This document shows positions 6,984 to 16,700 of a DNA stretch of 43,525 nucleotides, piece after piece. Location: the NCBI GenBank assembly GCA_903837595.1, contig CAILVI010000471.1, positions 1-43,525 of the forward strand, written 5' to 3'. The notes beneath the pieces are model-generated. The model made no database searches. It was not told where the DNA came from and saw only the letters and a list, made by a program, of their open reading frames with translations. Positions within the stretch are counted from its first letter, which is position 1. Each line of letters begins with the position of its first letter. The position numbers and the translations under genes were made by a program. This DNA comes from an uncultured Thiodictyon sp. (GTDB taxonomy: Bacteria; Pseudomonadota; Gammaproteobacteria; Chromatiales; Chromatiaceae).

Positions 6984-8414
6984 TTGATAACCGCCATTGA
7001 ACAAGCCCGGCGGCAGGTGGCGAGTGGCACCACGGCGAAGAAAAAGGCACTGCTCGGCCAATTTTTCACGCCCGCCAGCACGGCTGAGTTTATGGCCGGC
7101 CTCTTTCCTGATGCCCGCGGTGGGACCTGTCACTTGCTCGATGCGGGTGCCGGAATCGGCTCGCTGTCCTGCGCCTTCCTAGAGCGCTGCCTGTCCGGCC
7201 GGCTCGATTTCAATCATGTGCAACTGACGGCCTTTGAGTGTGACGAGGCGATCCGGCCCGAGCTGGACCGCTCGCTTTCCAGGTATCGGGACAAACTCGG
7301 CTTTTCCTATGAGGTCGTGGGCGGCGATTTCATCGAGTCCGCGGTCAATCGCATGCAGTTCGGGCAGCATGGCTTCACTCACGCCATCCTCAATCCGCCC
7401 TACAAGAAGATCAGCAGCAACTCCCGTCATCGCCTGCTGCTGCGCCAGGCAGGCATCGAGACCGTCAACCTCTATTCTGCCTTTGTCGCCCTGGCCCTGC
7501 TGCTGATGGCGCCCGGCGGTCAACTCGTGGCGATCATCCCGCGCAGTTTCTGCAATGGGCCATATTACCGACCCTTTCGCAACCTCTTGCTGGAGCGCGC
7601 GGCCATCCGGCACTTGCACCTGTTCGAATCACGTACCCAGGCATTCAAAGACGATGACGTGTTGCAGGAAAACATCATCATCCGTCTGGAGCTTGGTGCC
7701 CCGCAAGGCCAGGTGACTATCTCCACATCCACCGATGACCGCTTTGCCGACCTGTGCCGCCACGACTACGCGTTTGACCGGATCGTGCGCGCGGACGATC
7801 CGCAGCGGTTTATTCATATTCCGACGGCTCCGGGCACCGGGACCAGCGAATGGGCGCCGGCCATTGGCTGTTCGCTGGCCGATCTTGGGATCAGCGTTTC
7901 CACCGGTCCAGTCGTCGATTTCCGGTTGAAGGAGCATCTGCGCGACAGCCCGGGGCCGGGCACCGTTCCCCTGCTCTACCCCGGCCATTTCAGCCGTGGG
8001 GGCGTCGTCTGGCCCAAGGTCGACCTCAAGAAGCCGAACGCGATCCGGCGCAATGGTGACACCGAGAAATGGCTTTACCCGAACGGATTCTATTGCGTGG
8101 TGCGCCGCTTTTCATCGAAGGAAGAGAACCGCCGAATCGTGGCGAGCGTCGTCGATCCAGCCGCGTTCAGCGATGCCCCGATGTTGGGCTTTGAGAACCA
8201 CCTTAATCTGTTTCATGAACACAAACAAAGCCTGACCGCCGCGCTGGCGCACGGTCTGGCGGTTTTTCTCAATACGACCGCGGTTGATGAATGCTTCCGT
8301 CGCTTCAGCGGCCATACTCAGGTCAATGCCACCGATCTGAAACAGATGAAATACCCGAGCCGTGCGGAATTGATCGAGATGGGCGACGAACAGCTGCGGG
8401 TGTTGAGGACTTGA
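6984..8414 (+). CDS. DNA adenine methyltransferase, Eco57I/PstI-type (orphan)
   Basis: The 476-residue protein transfers a methyl group from S-adenosylmethionine to adenine N6 in a specific DNA site. The N-terminal motif is GQFFTP (25-30), the SAM-binding motif I is DAGAGIGS (53-60) and the catalytic motif IV is NPPY (137-140). The C-terminal target-recognition part ends with SGHTQVNATDLKQMKYPSR, a hallmark of the M.PstI/M.BsuBI/Eco57I group. The length is close to those enzymes (about 500). The start codon is TTG after GGTGAG. No cognate endonuclease is adjacent; the next gene encodes a PSD-like protein, so this is an orphan modification gene or half of a lost restriction system. Confidence 0.85.
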   Translation: MITAIEQARRQVASGTTAKKKALLGQFFTPASTAEFMAGLFPDARGGTCHLLDAGAGIGSLSCAFLERCLSGRLDFNHVQLTAFECDEAIRPELDRSLSRYRDKLGFSYEVVGGDFIESAVNRMQFGQHGFTHAILNPPYKKISSNSRHRLLLRQAGIETVNLYSAFVALALLLMAPGGQLVAIIPRSFCNGPYYRPFRNLLLERAAIRHLHLFESRTQAFKDDDVLQENIIIRLELGAPQGQVTISTSTDDRFADLCRHDYAFDRIVRADDPQRFIHIPTAPGTGTSEWAPAIGCSLADLGISVSTGPVVDFRLKEHLRDSPGPGTVPLLYPGHFSRGGVVWPKVDLKKPNAIRRNGDTEKWLYPNGFYCVVRRFSSKEENRRIVASVVDPAAFSDAPMLGFENHLNLFHEHKQSLTAALAHGLAVFLNTTAVDECFRRFSGHTQVNATDLKQMKYPSRAELIEMGDEQLRVLRT

Positions 8415-8568
8415 TCGAGCAAGGCGGTGTCCGCACCGCGCCGGCCCCCGGTTTCCGGACTATGCTTAGAGTCGCCCGCCAGCTCGGGTAGGAGGCGGCG
8501 CTGATCGAGGCCCGGCCGGGCCTTGGCACCAAGCCAAGCCGTTCCACGACCCAACGAGGAGTCATGCC

Positions 8569-9861
8569 ATGTCCACCGTATCCCGCCATCGCTCTACGTG
8601 GCTTACCGCTGTACTGATGTTGCTTGCCCTCATGGCCCTGCCGGTGCTTGCGCGGGAGCACGCACCGATCACCAAGCAGTTGCAGGCCCTGATCGAGGCC
8701 CAGCCGCAGGTCGGCGACCTGCTGACGCAATCCATCGCCGCCGCGGCCAAGGTCAACCCGGACCGGGTGACCAACCCGGTGCAGACCCTGCCTGAGTACT
8801 ACGCCTTCATCGACGAGGAGACCAAGCTGATCCCGCAGCAGATCGTTGCCAATCCGCCGAGCATGATCCGCGACCAGATCCTGCAAAACATCTGCTACTT
8901 CTACTTCCTGGTGGATCAGCCACTGGATGCCTTGAAGGACAAGGGCCTGTTCGACAACACCATCCAGTACGCCGAGCCGTTCTCGGCCTGGCTGCGGGAC
9001 TTCACCAATAGTTGGGGCCGGTTCCTCGACACCGAGCCGTCCTGGACCCAGGCGACCTATCAGCAGTTCCTGGCGGACCCCAGCTTCGGCCTGATGAACA
9101 ACTGGTACGAGTCGCCGGCCCGCTGGACCACCTTCAATCAGTTCTTCGCCCGCTATCTGCGCGCCCCGTCGGTGCGGCCCATCGCCGCGCCCGACGACCC
9201 GGCAGTGGTCACCGCGCCGGCCGACTCGGTGCCCCAGGGCGTCTGGCCCATTGATGCGCAGTCCCGCATCCAGGTCGAGGGCGGCCTTCAGGTCAAGCTC
9301 TCGCGCTTCTTCAGCATCCCCACGCTGCTCGGTCCGGACAGCGCCTACGCCGACGCCTTCGCCGGCGGCGTGCTGACGCACACCTTCCTGAACGTCAACG
9401 ACTATCACCGCTATCACTTCGCCGTCGGCGGCACCGTCAAGGAGCTGAACCAGGTCCGGCAGAACGTCGCCCTGGAGGTCACCTGGAATCCCGCGACCCG
9501 GCGCTACGACCCCGTCGATTCCACCGGTTGGCAGTTCAGCCAGAGCCGCGGCGTGGTCATCGTCGACACCGGGGACCACGGCCTGGTCGCGCTGATCCCG
9601 ATGGGCATGGCCGTGGTCTCATCGGTCAAATTCGAGCCCGGGGTCACGGTCGGCAGCACGCACCAGAAGGGCGAGATGCTCGGCAACTTCCTGTTCGGCG
9701 GCTCCGACTTCGTCATGGTCTTCCAGCCCCAGGCGGGCTTTGTGCTGACCGCACAGAAGGACCCGGCCGATCCGAACGCCTATGCCCACCTGTTGATGGG
9801 TGATGCCTACGGGAAGTTGGCTGGCGCCAAGACCGAGCACAAACGGCGGTCTACACGCTAG
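8569..9861 (+). CDS. Exported phosphatidylserine decarboxylase-like protein
   Basis: The 430-residue product carries an N-terminal signal peptide (hydrophobic residues about 10-28, cleavage after VLA) followed by a PSD-family domain (PF02666). Family signs are FARYLRAPSVRPI, the THTFLNVNDYHRYH motif with H280 and H283, and the KGEMLGNFLFGGSDFVMVF segment. G378-S379 corresponds to the site where PSD enzymes self-cleave to form the pyruvoyl group. Housekeeping PSD is a cytoplasmic-membrane enzyme without a cleaved signal peptide, so this divergent, apparently periplasmic member may act on another phospholipid or amino-acid substrate. A GAGGAG sequence precedes the ATG. It is monocistronic by spacing. 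Confidence 0.82.
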   Translation: MSTVSRHRSTWLTAVLMLLALMALPVLAREHAPITKQLQALIEAQPQVGDLLTQSIAAAAKVNPDRVTNPVQTLPEYYAFIDEETKLIPQQIVANPPSMIRDQILQNICYFYFLVDQPLDALKDKGLFDNTIQYAEPFSAWLRDFTNSWGRFLDTEPSWTQATYQQFLADPSFGLMNNWYESPARWTTFNQFFARYLRAPSVRPIAAPDDPAVVTAPADSVPQGVWPIDAQSRIQVEGGLQVKLSRFFSIPTLLGPDSAYADAFAGGVLTHTFLNVNDYHRYHFAVGGTVKELNQVRQNVALEVTWNPATRRYDPVDSTGWQFSQSRGVVIVDTGDHGLVALIPMGMAVVSSVKFEPGVTVGSTHQKGEMLGNFLFGGSDFVMVFQPQAGFVLTAQKDPADPNAYAHLLMGDAYGKLAGAKTEHKRRSTR

Positions 9862-10054
9862 CTCGGCCGATCGGGCTGAGTCACGTCCCTCGATCAAGGC
9901 GGGGACCGTGTCTCCGCCGTGGGGCTCACCCCCGGCCAGGTCTACTGGGTGCGCCGGTGCGCCATCGGCAGCAGTCCGGGCCTTGGACCGATCCGTTGAG
10001 TACAATGGCGGTGTTTTGGGTTATCGGCAGCCCAGCCGGGTTCCCCCCTCGACT

Positions 10055-10085
10055 CCGGATGCCCAAGCTCCGCTTGGGCATCCGG
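10055..10085. repeat. Perfect 14-bp stem hairpin (REP-like)
   Basis: CCGGATGCCCAAGC (10055-10068) is exactly complementary to GCTTGGGCATCCGG (10072-10085) with a three-base loop. The following TCTTGGAAGCTCTGC recurs at 25171-25185, and a partial match occurs near 43371, so the hairpin belongs to a dispersed intergenic family. It lies in the 292-bp spacer between the PSD-like gene and the low-GC nuclease gene. Confidence 0.85.
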
Positions 10086-10153
10086 TCTTGGAAGCTCTGC
10101 CTCCTATGCTTGCGGGAACAATTTAACCATGCCCCTTAACTTTTTATAAGGTT

Positions 10154-10942
10154 ATGGACCTTTACATCATGATACATGCTGATATCCAGGGAAAGACGGG
10201 GGTACCAGAGGACGTTTTGACCTCCTGTTGTCTCGGTTTGTTACGATTGCTGCCAGATGAAAATCTGATCGAACTATTGGCTCTGGCCTGTCATCATGAT
10301 GGACGCAAGCTTGATTTGACAGGCATTGACACCGTGCGAGAATTAGAGTTTTGGCCTTGGCTGCGTGATGGAGGTGCCCCTGACGCTGTCGCAACTTTGG
10401 GCTCAAATTCGACACCACGTCGAGTTAAAATAGTGATTGAGGTAAAGCATGGGTCTGGAAAATCCGGCGGGGATGAGGATCAGTTGGCTAAGTATTATAA
10501 CGCCGCAGCGCGACAGTACAAGAACCACGACGTTTTTCTAGTATACCTGACCCATCATCGGGATATGCCAATCGGCGACCTTGAATCAAGTCTATCGTGT
10601 TTAGCTGGCGGTGCTGTTATTTACTGGTTGAATTGGTTTGCTGTCGCAAAATGGTCTGGCGAAAAACTTCATAGAAGCCAGGCATCAACAATTGAATCGC
10701 GCATTCTCTCTACGATAAATACCTATCTGATATTGAAAGGCTACCAACGATTCGATCAACTGAATGCCGCGCCATGGGAGTCGACGGGCGAAACCATTTA
10801 TGCAAGGAAATATATTGAAAAAGGCGCGCCCTTAAGGCTCTGCTGTGACCCAGCATACAGACGGACATATGTGAAGCAACTAAATCTTCATGCTATTCCC
10901 TGTCTTTATACGCGCGGAGGTATATCTAATGAGCTATGTTGA
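10154..10942 (+). CDS. PD-(D/E)XK nuclease-like protein
   Basis: The 262-residue product contains a plausible PD-(D/E)XK nuclease core: E63/E65, then APDAVATL (D77), a beta strand with VKIVIEVKHG (E96, K98) and a following DEDQLAKYY (Q110). This order is characteristic of the superfamily, which includes many restriction and phage-defence endonucleases. The rest is not recognised. It is visibly AT-richer than the flanking genes, suggesting horizontal acquisition. The stop overlaps the next gene by 14 bp, so the two form an operon and probably act together. An in-frame ATG at 10172 is an alternative start; neither has an ideal ribosome binding site. Confidence 0.6.
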   Translation: MDLYIMIHADIQGKTGVPEDVLTSCCLGLLRLLPDENLIELLALACHHDGRKLDLTGIDTVRELEFWPWLRDGGAPDAVATLGSNSTPRRVKIVIEVKHGSGKSGGDEDQLAKYYNAAARQYKNHDVFLVYLTHHRDMPIGDLESSLSCLAGGAVIYWLNWFAVAKWSGEKLHRSQASTIESRILSTINTYLILKGYQRFDQLNAAPWESTGETIYARKYIEKGAPLRLCCDPAYRRTYVKQLNLHAIPCLYTRGGISNELC

Positions 10943-11546
10943 ATTGGTTTCGGCGCTAAAGAGTGCTGATGTATTTCATAAGAATCTATTGCTCATGTTT
11001 GATGATTTGGTATCCCTGGTTAGAGAGAAAGCTTACAATTCTATATTGAAAGATCTAACTGGGCCAACTGGGCCTGAAGGTGGCTACTGGATCTGGAATG
11101 CAAACGCCTCTGAACACAGGCGACTGTGGATCTTCAGTCACGACGATCGCATTCGCTTTGTGGTTATGCTTATAAAAACTCATGAGGATCACTTGAAAGG
11201 AAATAGCGCTATTTTCAAAGCGATGTGCGCTCAGCTAAAACGCGACCCCAGGTTTCCTCTGCTGCTCATCTATGGCGTCTTCGAGCCTCGTGACTCCAAT
11301 CGTTTTAACAAGGATCAAAATCTTCGGCGTCATTGGGCGCGGAACGCCACATTGATCGAGATAAGAGGCGAACAGGAGCATTCTGACATTGCACGGCTAC
11401 ACCTTGGCGATGAATTCACGTTGGAGAGCCAAGTAGACACAGATTCCTGGTGGTGCGAAAAGGGCAAGTTCGTCATTCGTGACCTGACCACAATTACCGA
11501 CGCAACAGAGCTCTGCTGTGTTGCCGACCATTTGCTGAATTTTTAA
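10929..11546 (+). CDS. Unknown protein, partner of the nuclease-like gene
   Basis: I do not recognise this 205-residue protein. It starts MSYVELVSALKSADVFHKN and contains a probable alpha/beta core (RRLWIFSHDDRIRFVVMLIK and FPLLLIYGVFEPRD) and a Trp/Cys-rich C-terminal part (DSWWCEKGKFVIRDL). There is no signal peptide or membrane segment. The ATG at 10929 is preceded by GGAGG (10916-10920) at eight bases, and the gene begins inside the last codons of the nuclease-like gene. The tight coupling and shared low GC indicate co-acquisition. It may be an accessory, sensor or immunity partner, but nothing in the sequence fixes that role. Confidence 0.7.
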   Translation: MSYVELVSALKSADVFHKNLLLMFDDLVSLVREKAYNSILKDLTGPTGPEGGYWIWNANASEHRRLWIFSHDDRIRFVVMLIKTHEDHLKGNSAIFKAMCAQLKRDPRFPLLLIYGVFEPRDSNRFNKDQNLRRHWARNATLIEIRGEQEHSDIARLHLGDEFTLESQVDTDSWWCEKGKFVIRDLTTITDATELCCVADHLLNF

Positions 11547-11921
11547 GCTTCTGGCCCCAAAAGAGTTTTAGAGGACGGACGCGCAACCACGCCGGAGCCA
11601 AGGGGCTAGGGAGCGAAATGGGCCATGCTCGAATTCTTTTCCGGGAAGCAAGAGTATGGGGCTAGGTTATTTAATCAAGCATGGCCCGCTAATGGAAGAT
11701 CGCATGAAGCAACTTTGAAACCAATAGTCTATATCGAAATTTTAATTGTTAGCTATCTAACGTCGCGGCCAAGCAATGATATCCGTGTAGCCGCAAACCA
11801 GAATACAATGATTGAGTGGTGGGGAAATTGCCGTCCCATATTCGATTTGTTTATCTCTGAGAATTCGGCTATGAACCGCCAATAACTTGTACACCCCAAG
11901 AACTGATGGAGGGCGGATGTC
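11547..11921. other. Low-GC spacer without supported gene
   Basis: After the two-gene module there is AT-rich sequence with an 86-codon open frame (11625-11885) that lacks a convincing ribosome binding site and resembles no family I know. It may be eroded accessory DNA. No other structure was seen in this stretch. Confidence 0.4.
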
Positions 11922-12099
11922 ATGTGGCAAGACCCAATAGTGTAAAGAAACCCGCGAGCGTCGGGAAGGCTATGCTGGGCGGTTCAATCATGACCCCGAT
12001 GCCATCCTTGAGGATATTCTTAAACGCCAGGGTCAAACGGGGAGAGAGCTGGTGACTATGCCCCCACGCGAGCCCCGATCCAAACACAAAGCGGCCTGA
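11922..12099 (+). pseudogene. Small hypothetical gene of MWQDPIV type, frameshifted
   Basis: A good ribosome binding site (GGAGGG, 11908-11913) precedes ATG 11922, which encodes MWQDPIV and then meets an in-frame TAA. Another frame then reads ETRERREGYAGRFNHDPDAI, continuing to LEDILKRQGQTGREL and a basic tail ending SKHKAA with a TGA at 12097-12099. Joining the two frames gives a small charged protein of about 60 residues, of the short family starting MWxDPIV with a YAARFNYDxDAI-like core that is common in accessory regions. A frameshift near 11940-11950 has broken it, or the assembly has an indel. The family name and function are not known to me. Confidence 0.55.
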
Positions 12100-12193
12100 C
12101 ATAAATCACCGCATGCCCTTGGCTGGAGCGACGATCAAGACCCGGTTTGGCCTTGGCCATAACCCCGGTCACCGGACTAACCGCAAGGTCGTT

Positions 12194-12258
12194 GGTCCGC
12201 ACAGCGGACCCTACAAGCTACGAGGACGGCGCAAGCCGTTGGCTCTGCTGTGCGGACC
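12194..12258. repeat. Inverted repeat with 12-bp perfect arms
   Basis: GGTCCGCACAGC (12194-12205) is exactly complementary to GCTGTGCGGACC (12247-12258), enclosing 41 bases. It lies in non-coding sequence between the frameshifted small gene and the minus-strand fragment at 12316. Confidence 0.75.
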
Positions 12259-12315
12259 GATCGCCCTTGCCCGGAATGATGATCAAGGCGCTACCGCGTT
12301 TGCAACGTTAGAAAA

Positions 12316-12519
12316 TCACTGCAAAACGGGGGCGTCGGCGTTACCTTTGGCGGCGATCCGCGCAACGTCTTCGGCACTGAATCCCAGTAACTCGGCGACT
12401 TCCCCAGCGTCAAGCCCGGTCAGCAAGCGGCGCACAATCAGTGCCTCGCGCGTCGCATCGCCATCTTCGTACCCGATCGAGTAAGAGGGCAATTGCTTGA
12501 TATCGACCTGCGTGAGCAT
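12316..12519 (-). CDS. Short protein resembling the C-terminal tail of Rpn/PD-(D/E)XK transposase-family proteins
   Basis: The 67-residue frame reads MLTQVDIKQLPSYSIGYEDG, then an acidic/basic helix and LTGLDAGEVAELLGFSAEDV. The order 'ExGxxDGxxxx - R-LL-GL-xxEVAELLGLSxExV' is typical of the extreme C-terminus of recombination-promoting-nuclease or putative-transposase proteins. The catalytic N-terminal domain is absent upstream on this strand, so this is probably a remnant or a small stand-alone tail. The ATG is present, but expression is uncertain. Confidence 0.4.
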   Translation of the reverse strand: MLTQVDIKQLPSYSIGYEDGDATREALIVRRLLTGLDAGEVAELLGFSAEDVARIAAKGNADAPVLQ

Positions 12520-12659
12520 TCGTTGAGCCTTTGGCGGTCATAGAGAAAGGTTACCACGATAAAGGCTTGGCGGGTGTGCCACAAGCGGGTTCAGCACCAT
12601 CACTGCAAGGGTGTCCAAGCGGACGAAGTCGCTGGCGGAAATGGTTTGTGATTTCGGAA

Positions 12660-13121
12660 TCACAACGCCAACGCCAACACCACCGCATCCTCCCGCCCAT
12701 AGCGCGCCGGATAATACCCCCGGCGGGTGCCGATCTCGCAGAAGCCCTCGGCGGCATAGAGTGCGCGGGCCGGCTGATTGGAGACCCGCACCTCGAGAAA
12801 GGCGGTGTCCGCGCCGCGCTGCTTGGCGAGTTTGAGCAGGCGCCGCAGCAGCCGCCGGCCGAACCCCATGCGCTGCCAGTCGCAGTGGACGCAGATGTTG
12901 AGTACGTGGCACTCGTCGGCCCCGATGGACATGACGGCATGGGCGACGACCACCTCGCTCATCTCCGCGACCCAGCAGTTGTAGCCGACCCGCAGACACT
13001 CGCGAAACACCTCGGCCTCCCAGGGAAAGTCGTAGGTCGCCCGCTCGGACGCCATCACCGCGTCGATATCGCCCTCCTGCATGGGGCGCAGGTTCAGGCC
13101 GATTTGCAATCCGGTAGTCAC
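12660..13121 (-). CDS. rimI: Ribosomal-protein-alanine N-acetyltransferase RimI
   Basis: RimI acetylates the N-terminal alanine of ribosomal protein S18. The product is a single GNAT domain with NLRPMQEGDIDAV at the start, the acetyl-CoA loop region QRMGFGRRLLRRLL (Q/RxxGxG/A type), then AFLEVRVSNQPARALYAAEG and GTRRGYYPARYGREDA, all characteristic of RimI. The open frame extends to 13250, but only a GTG at 13121 gives the normal length (153 residues) and start; the extra sequence looks non-coding. The usual neighbour tsaB is not present in the window. Confidence 0.88.
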   Translation of the reverse strand: MTTGLQIGLNLRPMQEGDIDAVMASERATYDFPWEAEVFRECLRVGYNCWVAEMSEVVVAHAVMSIGADECHVLNICVHCDWQRMGFGRRLLRRLLKLAKQRGADTAFLEVRVSNQPARALYAAEGFCEIGTRRGYYPARYGREDAVVLALAL

Positions 13122-13749
13122 GGGTGCGGCCAGCTGCCTGGATTGGCGGTCAGTCCTCGAAAAGCGACAATGAACGCGAAGGGGGATAATGTGTTGTAAG
13201 CGCTTCCGGCAAAGGATAGGCCGCCTGGCGCGTACCGGCGAGATAGCCACCTAACGGCCATGGCGGCGGGGGCCTTGGTCAGCGTGTCGGCCGCCGGCCC
13301 TCGCGGCGCGCAGCGCCTGACACCGGCGTGACACCGCTGGAGCGGTGTGACGAGACAAGCTTTTCCACCCACAAGGGGAAAGGGGGCAAGAAGATCGGCG
13401 GTTTGCACTAGGACAGGCGCCAATGCCGCGGCAGGGGGCGGGATGATGATCTTGATACTATTCCTTTTCTCAATAGCGTTCATTGTTTTTCGTCGCGCCT
13501 TTGCGAGCTAACTGCCGAGTCCAGGTTCACCAGGCGTCCCCGTTATCATGTGGTGCGGTGCATCGGCCGCGGTCGCACACCTTAGCCACTGCACAAGGAT
13601 CGCGCCAGTGGGCAATTTTCCGCCGAACAGGCACTAGACAGCGTCCCCCGGGCGGGGCTTTGGGTTTATAGTTCTCCGCTGAATTCTTGAGGGGCACGGT
13701 CCCTGGCCCGCGCCCCCGCCCCGGTCCTCCCAACTTACGAGAGCAAGCG
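13122..13749. other. Intergenic region upstream of nifJ with repeat copy
   Basis: No gene is supported in this 628-bp stretch. Positions 13271-13352 hold a minus-oriented copy of the 75-bp dispersed repeat. Within it, GTGACACCGC TGGA GCGGTGTGAC forms a short hairpin (about 13328-13351). The remaining 13360-13749 must contain the nifJ promoter, but no unambiguous -35/-10 pair stands out. Confidence 0.6.
13271..13352 (-). repeat. Dispersed ~75-bp repeat family, copy 3
   Basis: Read on the minus strand this gives CACACCGCTCCAGCGGTGTC, ACGCCGGTGTCAGGCGCTGC and then GCCGGCGGCCGACACGCTGA, aligning with the copies at 6417 and 6888. It differs mainly at its 3' end. Confidence 0.6.
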
Positions 13750-16700
13750 ATGTCGCAATCCGAAATGGTTACCCTCGACGGCAATGAGGCGGTCGCCTAT
13801 GTCGCCCACATGACCAACGAGGTCATCGCGATCTACCCTATCACCCCGTCTTCGAACATGGGTGAATGGGCGGACGAGTGGTCCGCCCAAGGGGTCAAGA
13901 ACCTGTGGGGCACGGTCCCCTCGGTGGTCGAGATGCAGAGCGAGGCGGGTGCCGCCGGGGCGCTCCACGGTGCATTGCAAGGCGGGTCGCTCGCGACTAC
14001 CTTCACCGCCTCCCAGGGCCTGCTGCTGATGATCCCCAACATGTACAAGATGGCCGGGGAACTGTCCCCGGTGGTCATACACGTTGCCGCCCGCGCCCTG
14101 GCCGCGCAGGGCCTGTCGATCTTCGGTGACCATTCGGACGTGATGTCGACCCGCTCCACCGGCTTTGCCATGCTGTCCTCGGCCTCGGTCCAGGAGGCCA
14201 TGGACTTCGCCCTCATCGCCCAGGCGGCGACCCTGGAGAGCCGCGTCCCCTTCATCCACTTCTTCGACGGTTTCCGCACATCCCACGAGGTCGTGAAGGT
14301 CGAGCGCATTCCGGTGGAGACCATCCGGGCCATGATCGACGAGGACCTGGTGCGGGCCTGTCGGAACCGCGCGCTCAATCCCAACCACCCGATCCTGCGC
14401 GGCACGGCCCAGAACCCGGACGTTTATTTCCAGGGTCGGGAGACGGTGAACGGCTTCTATGACGCCTTGCCCGGCATCGTCCAACGCATCATGGACAAGT
14501 TCGCCGGCCTCACCGGCCGTCAGTACAGCCTGTTCGAGTATGTCGGGGCACCGGATGCGGAGCGGGTGATCGCGATCATGGGTTCGGGGATCGGCGCCGC
14601 CGAGGAGACCGTGAACGACCTGGTCGCCAAGGGCGAGAAGGTCGGACTGATCAAGGTGCGTCTCTACCGCCCCTTCGATCCGGCCCATTTGCTGGCGGCC
14701 CTGCCGGTCACCGCGCGGCGCCTGGCCGTGCTCGACCGCTGCAAGGAGCCCGGCGCGGACGGCGAGCCGCTCTATAAGGACGTGGTCACCGGCCTGGCCC
14801 AGGCCCTGTCGGATGGCCGTCTGGCCACTATGCCGCGCGTGATCGGCGGGCGCTACGGCCTGTCGTCCAAGGAGTTCACCCCGGGCATGGTCAAGGGGGT
14901 CTTTGATGAGTTGAGCAAGGACACGCCGAAGAATAATTTCTCGATCGGCATCTTCGACGACCTGACCCATCTGAGTCTGGACTGGGACCCGAGCTATCGC
15001 CCCGACGCCCCCGGCGTCACCGCCTGCGTCTTCTTTGGCCTGGGCTCGGACGGCACCGTCTCGGCCAACAAGAACTCGATCAAGATCATCGCCGAGGAAA
15101 CACCCAATTTCGGTCAGGGCTATTTCCAGTACGACTCCAAGAAGGCCGGTGCCATCACCATCAGCCACCTGCGCTTCGGACCGCAGCAGATCCACAGCAC
15201 CTATCTGGTCGGCGATGACGAGGCGAGCTTCGTGGCCTGTCACCAGCCCACCTTCCTCGACCGCCATGCCATGCTCAACCATGCCCGCCGCGGCGCGACC
15301 TTCCTGCTCAACTCCGCCACCCCGGCGGATCAGGTCTGGAACGACCTGCCGCGCAGCATGCAGCAGACCATCATCGACAAGCAGTTGGCCTTCTATGTGA
15401 TCGACGGCTATGGCATCGCCGAGGCGACCGGCATGGGACGGCGCACCAACACCATCATGCAGACCTGCTTCTTCGCCATCTCCGGCATCCTGCCGCGGGA
15501 CGAGGCGATCGAGCACATCAAGTATGCGGTCAAGAAGACCTACGGTAAGAAGGGTCAGCGGTTGCTTGACCGCAACTACGAGGCCATCGACGCGACCCTG
15601 GCCGGGTTGCATCAGGTGAAGGTGCCGGGTCAGGTCACCAGCACCTTCGACCGCCCGGCGACCGTCCCGGGCGACGCCCCGGAGTTCGTGCGCAACGTCA
15701 CCGCCTGTCTGATGGATGGACATGGCGACCGCCTGCCCGTCAGCCTGATGCCCGCGGACGGCACTTGGCCGACCGGCACCACGCGGTTTGAGAAGCGCAA
15801 CCTGGCGCTCAAGCTCCCGGTGTGGGACAAGGACCTGTGTACCCAGTGCGGCAAGTGTCCGCTGGTCTGCCCGCATGCGGCGATCCGCGCCAAGGTCTAT
15901 CCGGAGTCATTGACGGCCGCCGGCCCGGACAGCTTCCAGCATGTACAGATCAAGGGCAAGGACTTCCCCGTCGGCCACCACGTCAGCTACCAAATCGCCC
16001 CGGACGACTGCACCGGCTGCGGGCTGTGCGTGGAAGTCTGCCCGATCCGCGACCGTAAGGACCCCACCCACAAGGCGCTCAACATGGTCGATGCCCATGA
16101 GCGTCATGGGATCGAGCTGCCCAACTGGGACTTCTTCCTGACCCTGCCGGAGTACGACCGCCGCGAGTTGGACCCGAGCAAGATCAAGCACGCGATGATG
16201 CTCGAACCGCTGTTCGAGTTCTCCGGCGCCTGCGTGGGCTGCGGTGAGACCCCTTACATCAAGCTCGCCACGCAGCTCTTCGGCGACCGGATGATGGTCG
16301 CCAACGCCACCGGCTGCTCCTCCATCTATGGCGGCAACCTGCCGACCACCCCCTACACCAAGAACCCGGACGGGCGCGGTCCGGCGTGGAGCAACTCGCT
16401 CTTCGAGGACAACGCCGAGTTCGGCCTGGGGATGCGCCTCGCGGTGGATAAGCAGGTGGAGCAGGCGCGCGAGCTGCTCCACGTGCTGGCGGAGCCGCTA
16501 GGGGGCGAGCTGGTCGAGGCCCTGCTCAACGCCGATCAGAGTAGCGAGGCTGGAATCTTCGAACAGCGCGAGCGGGTCGCGGCACTCAAGACCCGCCTGG
16601 CCGGGATCGACCGGCTGGAGGCGCGTGTGCTGGAAGGGATCTGCGAACAGCTGGTGAAGCGCAGCGTCTGGATCATCGGCGGCGACGGCTGGGCCTATGA

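Noticed and set aside
11625-11885. 86-codon open frame in low-GC DNA
   Set aside because: No convincing ribosome binding site, no family resemblance, and it begins within sequence that looks non-coding.
12531-13199. 222-codon plus-strand frame
   Set aside because: Antisense to rimI and lacking any domain.
13735-15876. 713-codon minus-strand open frame
   Set aside because: It is antisense to nifJ, whose motifs are clear on the plus strand; the long frame is a by-product of high GC at third positions.
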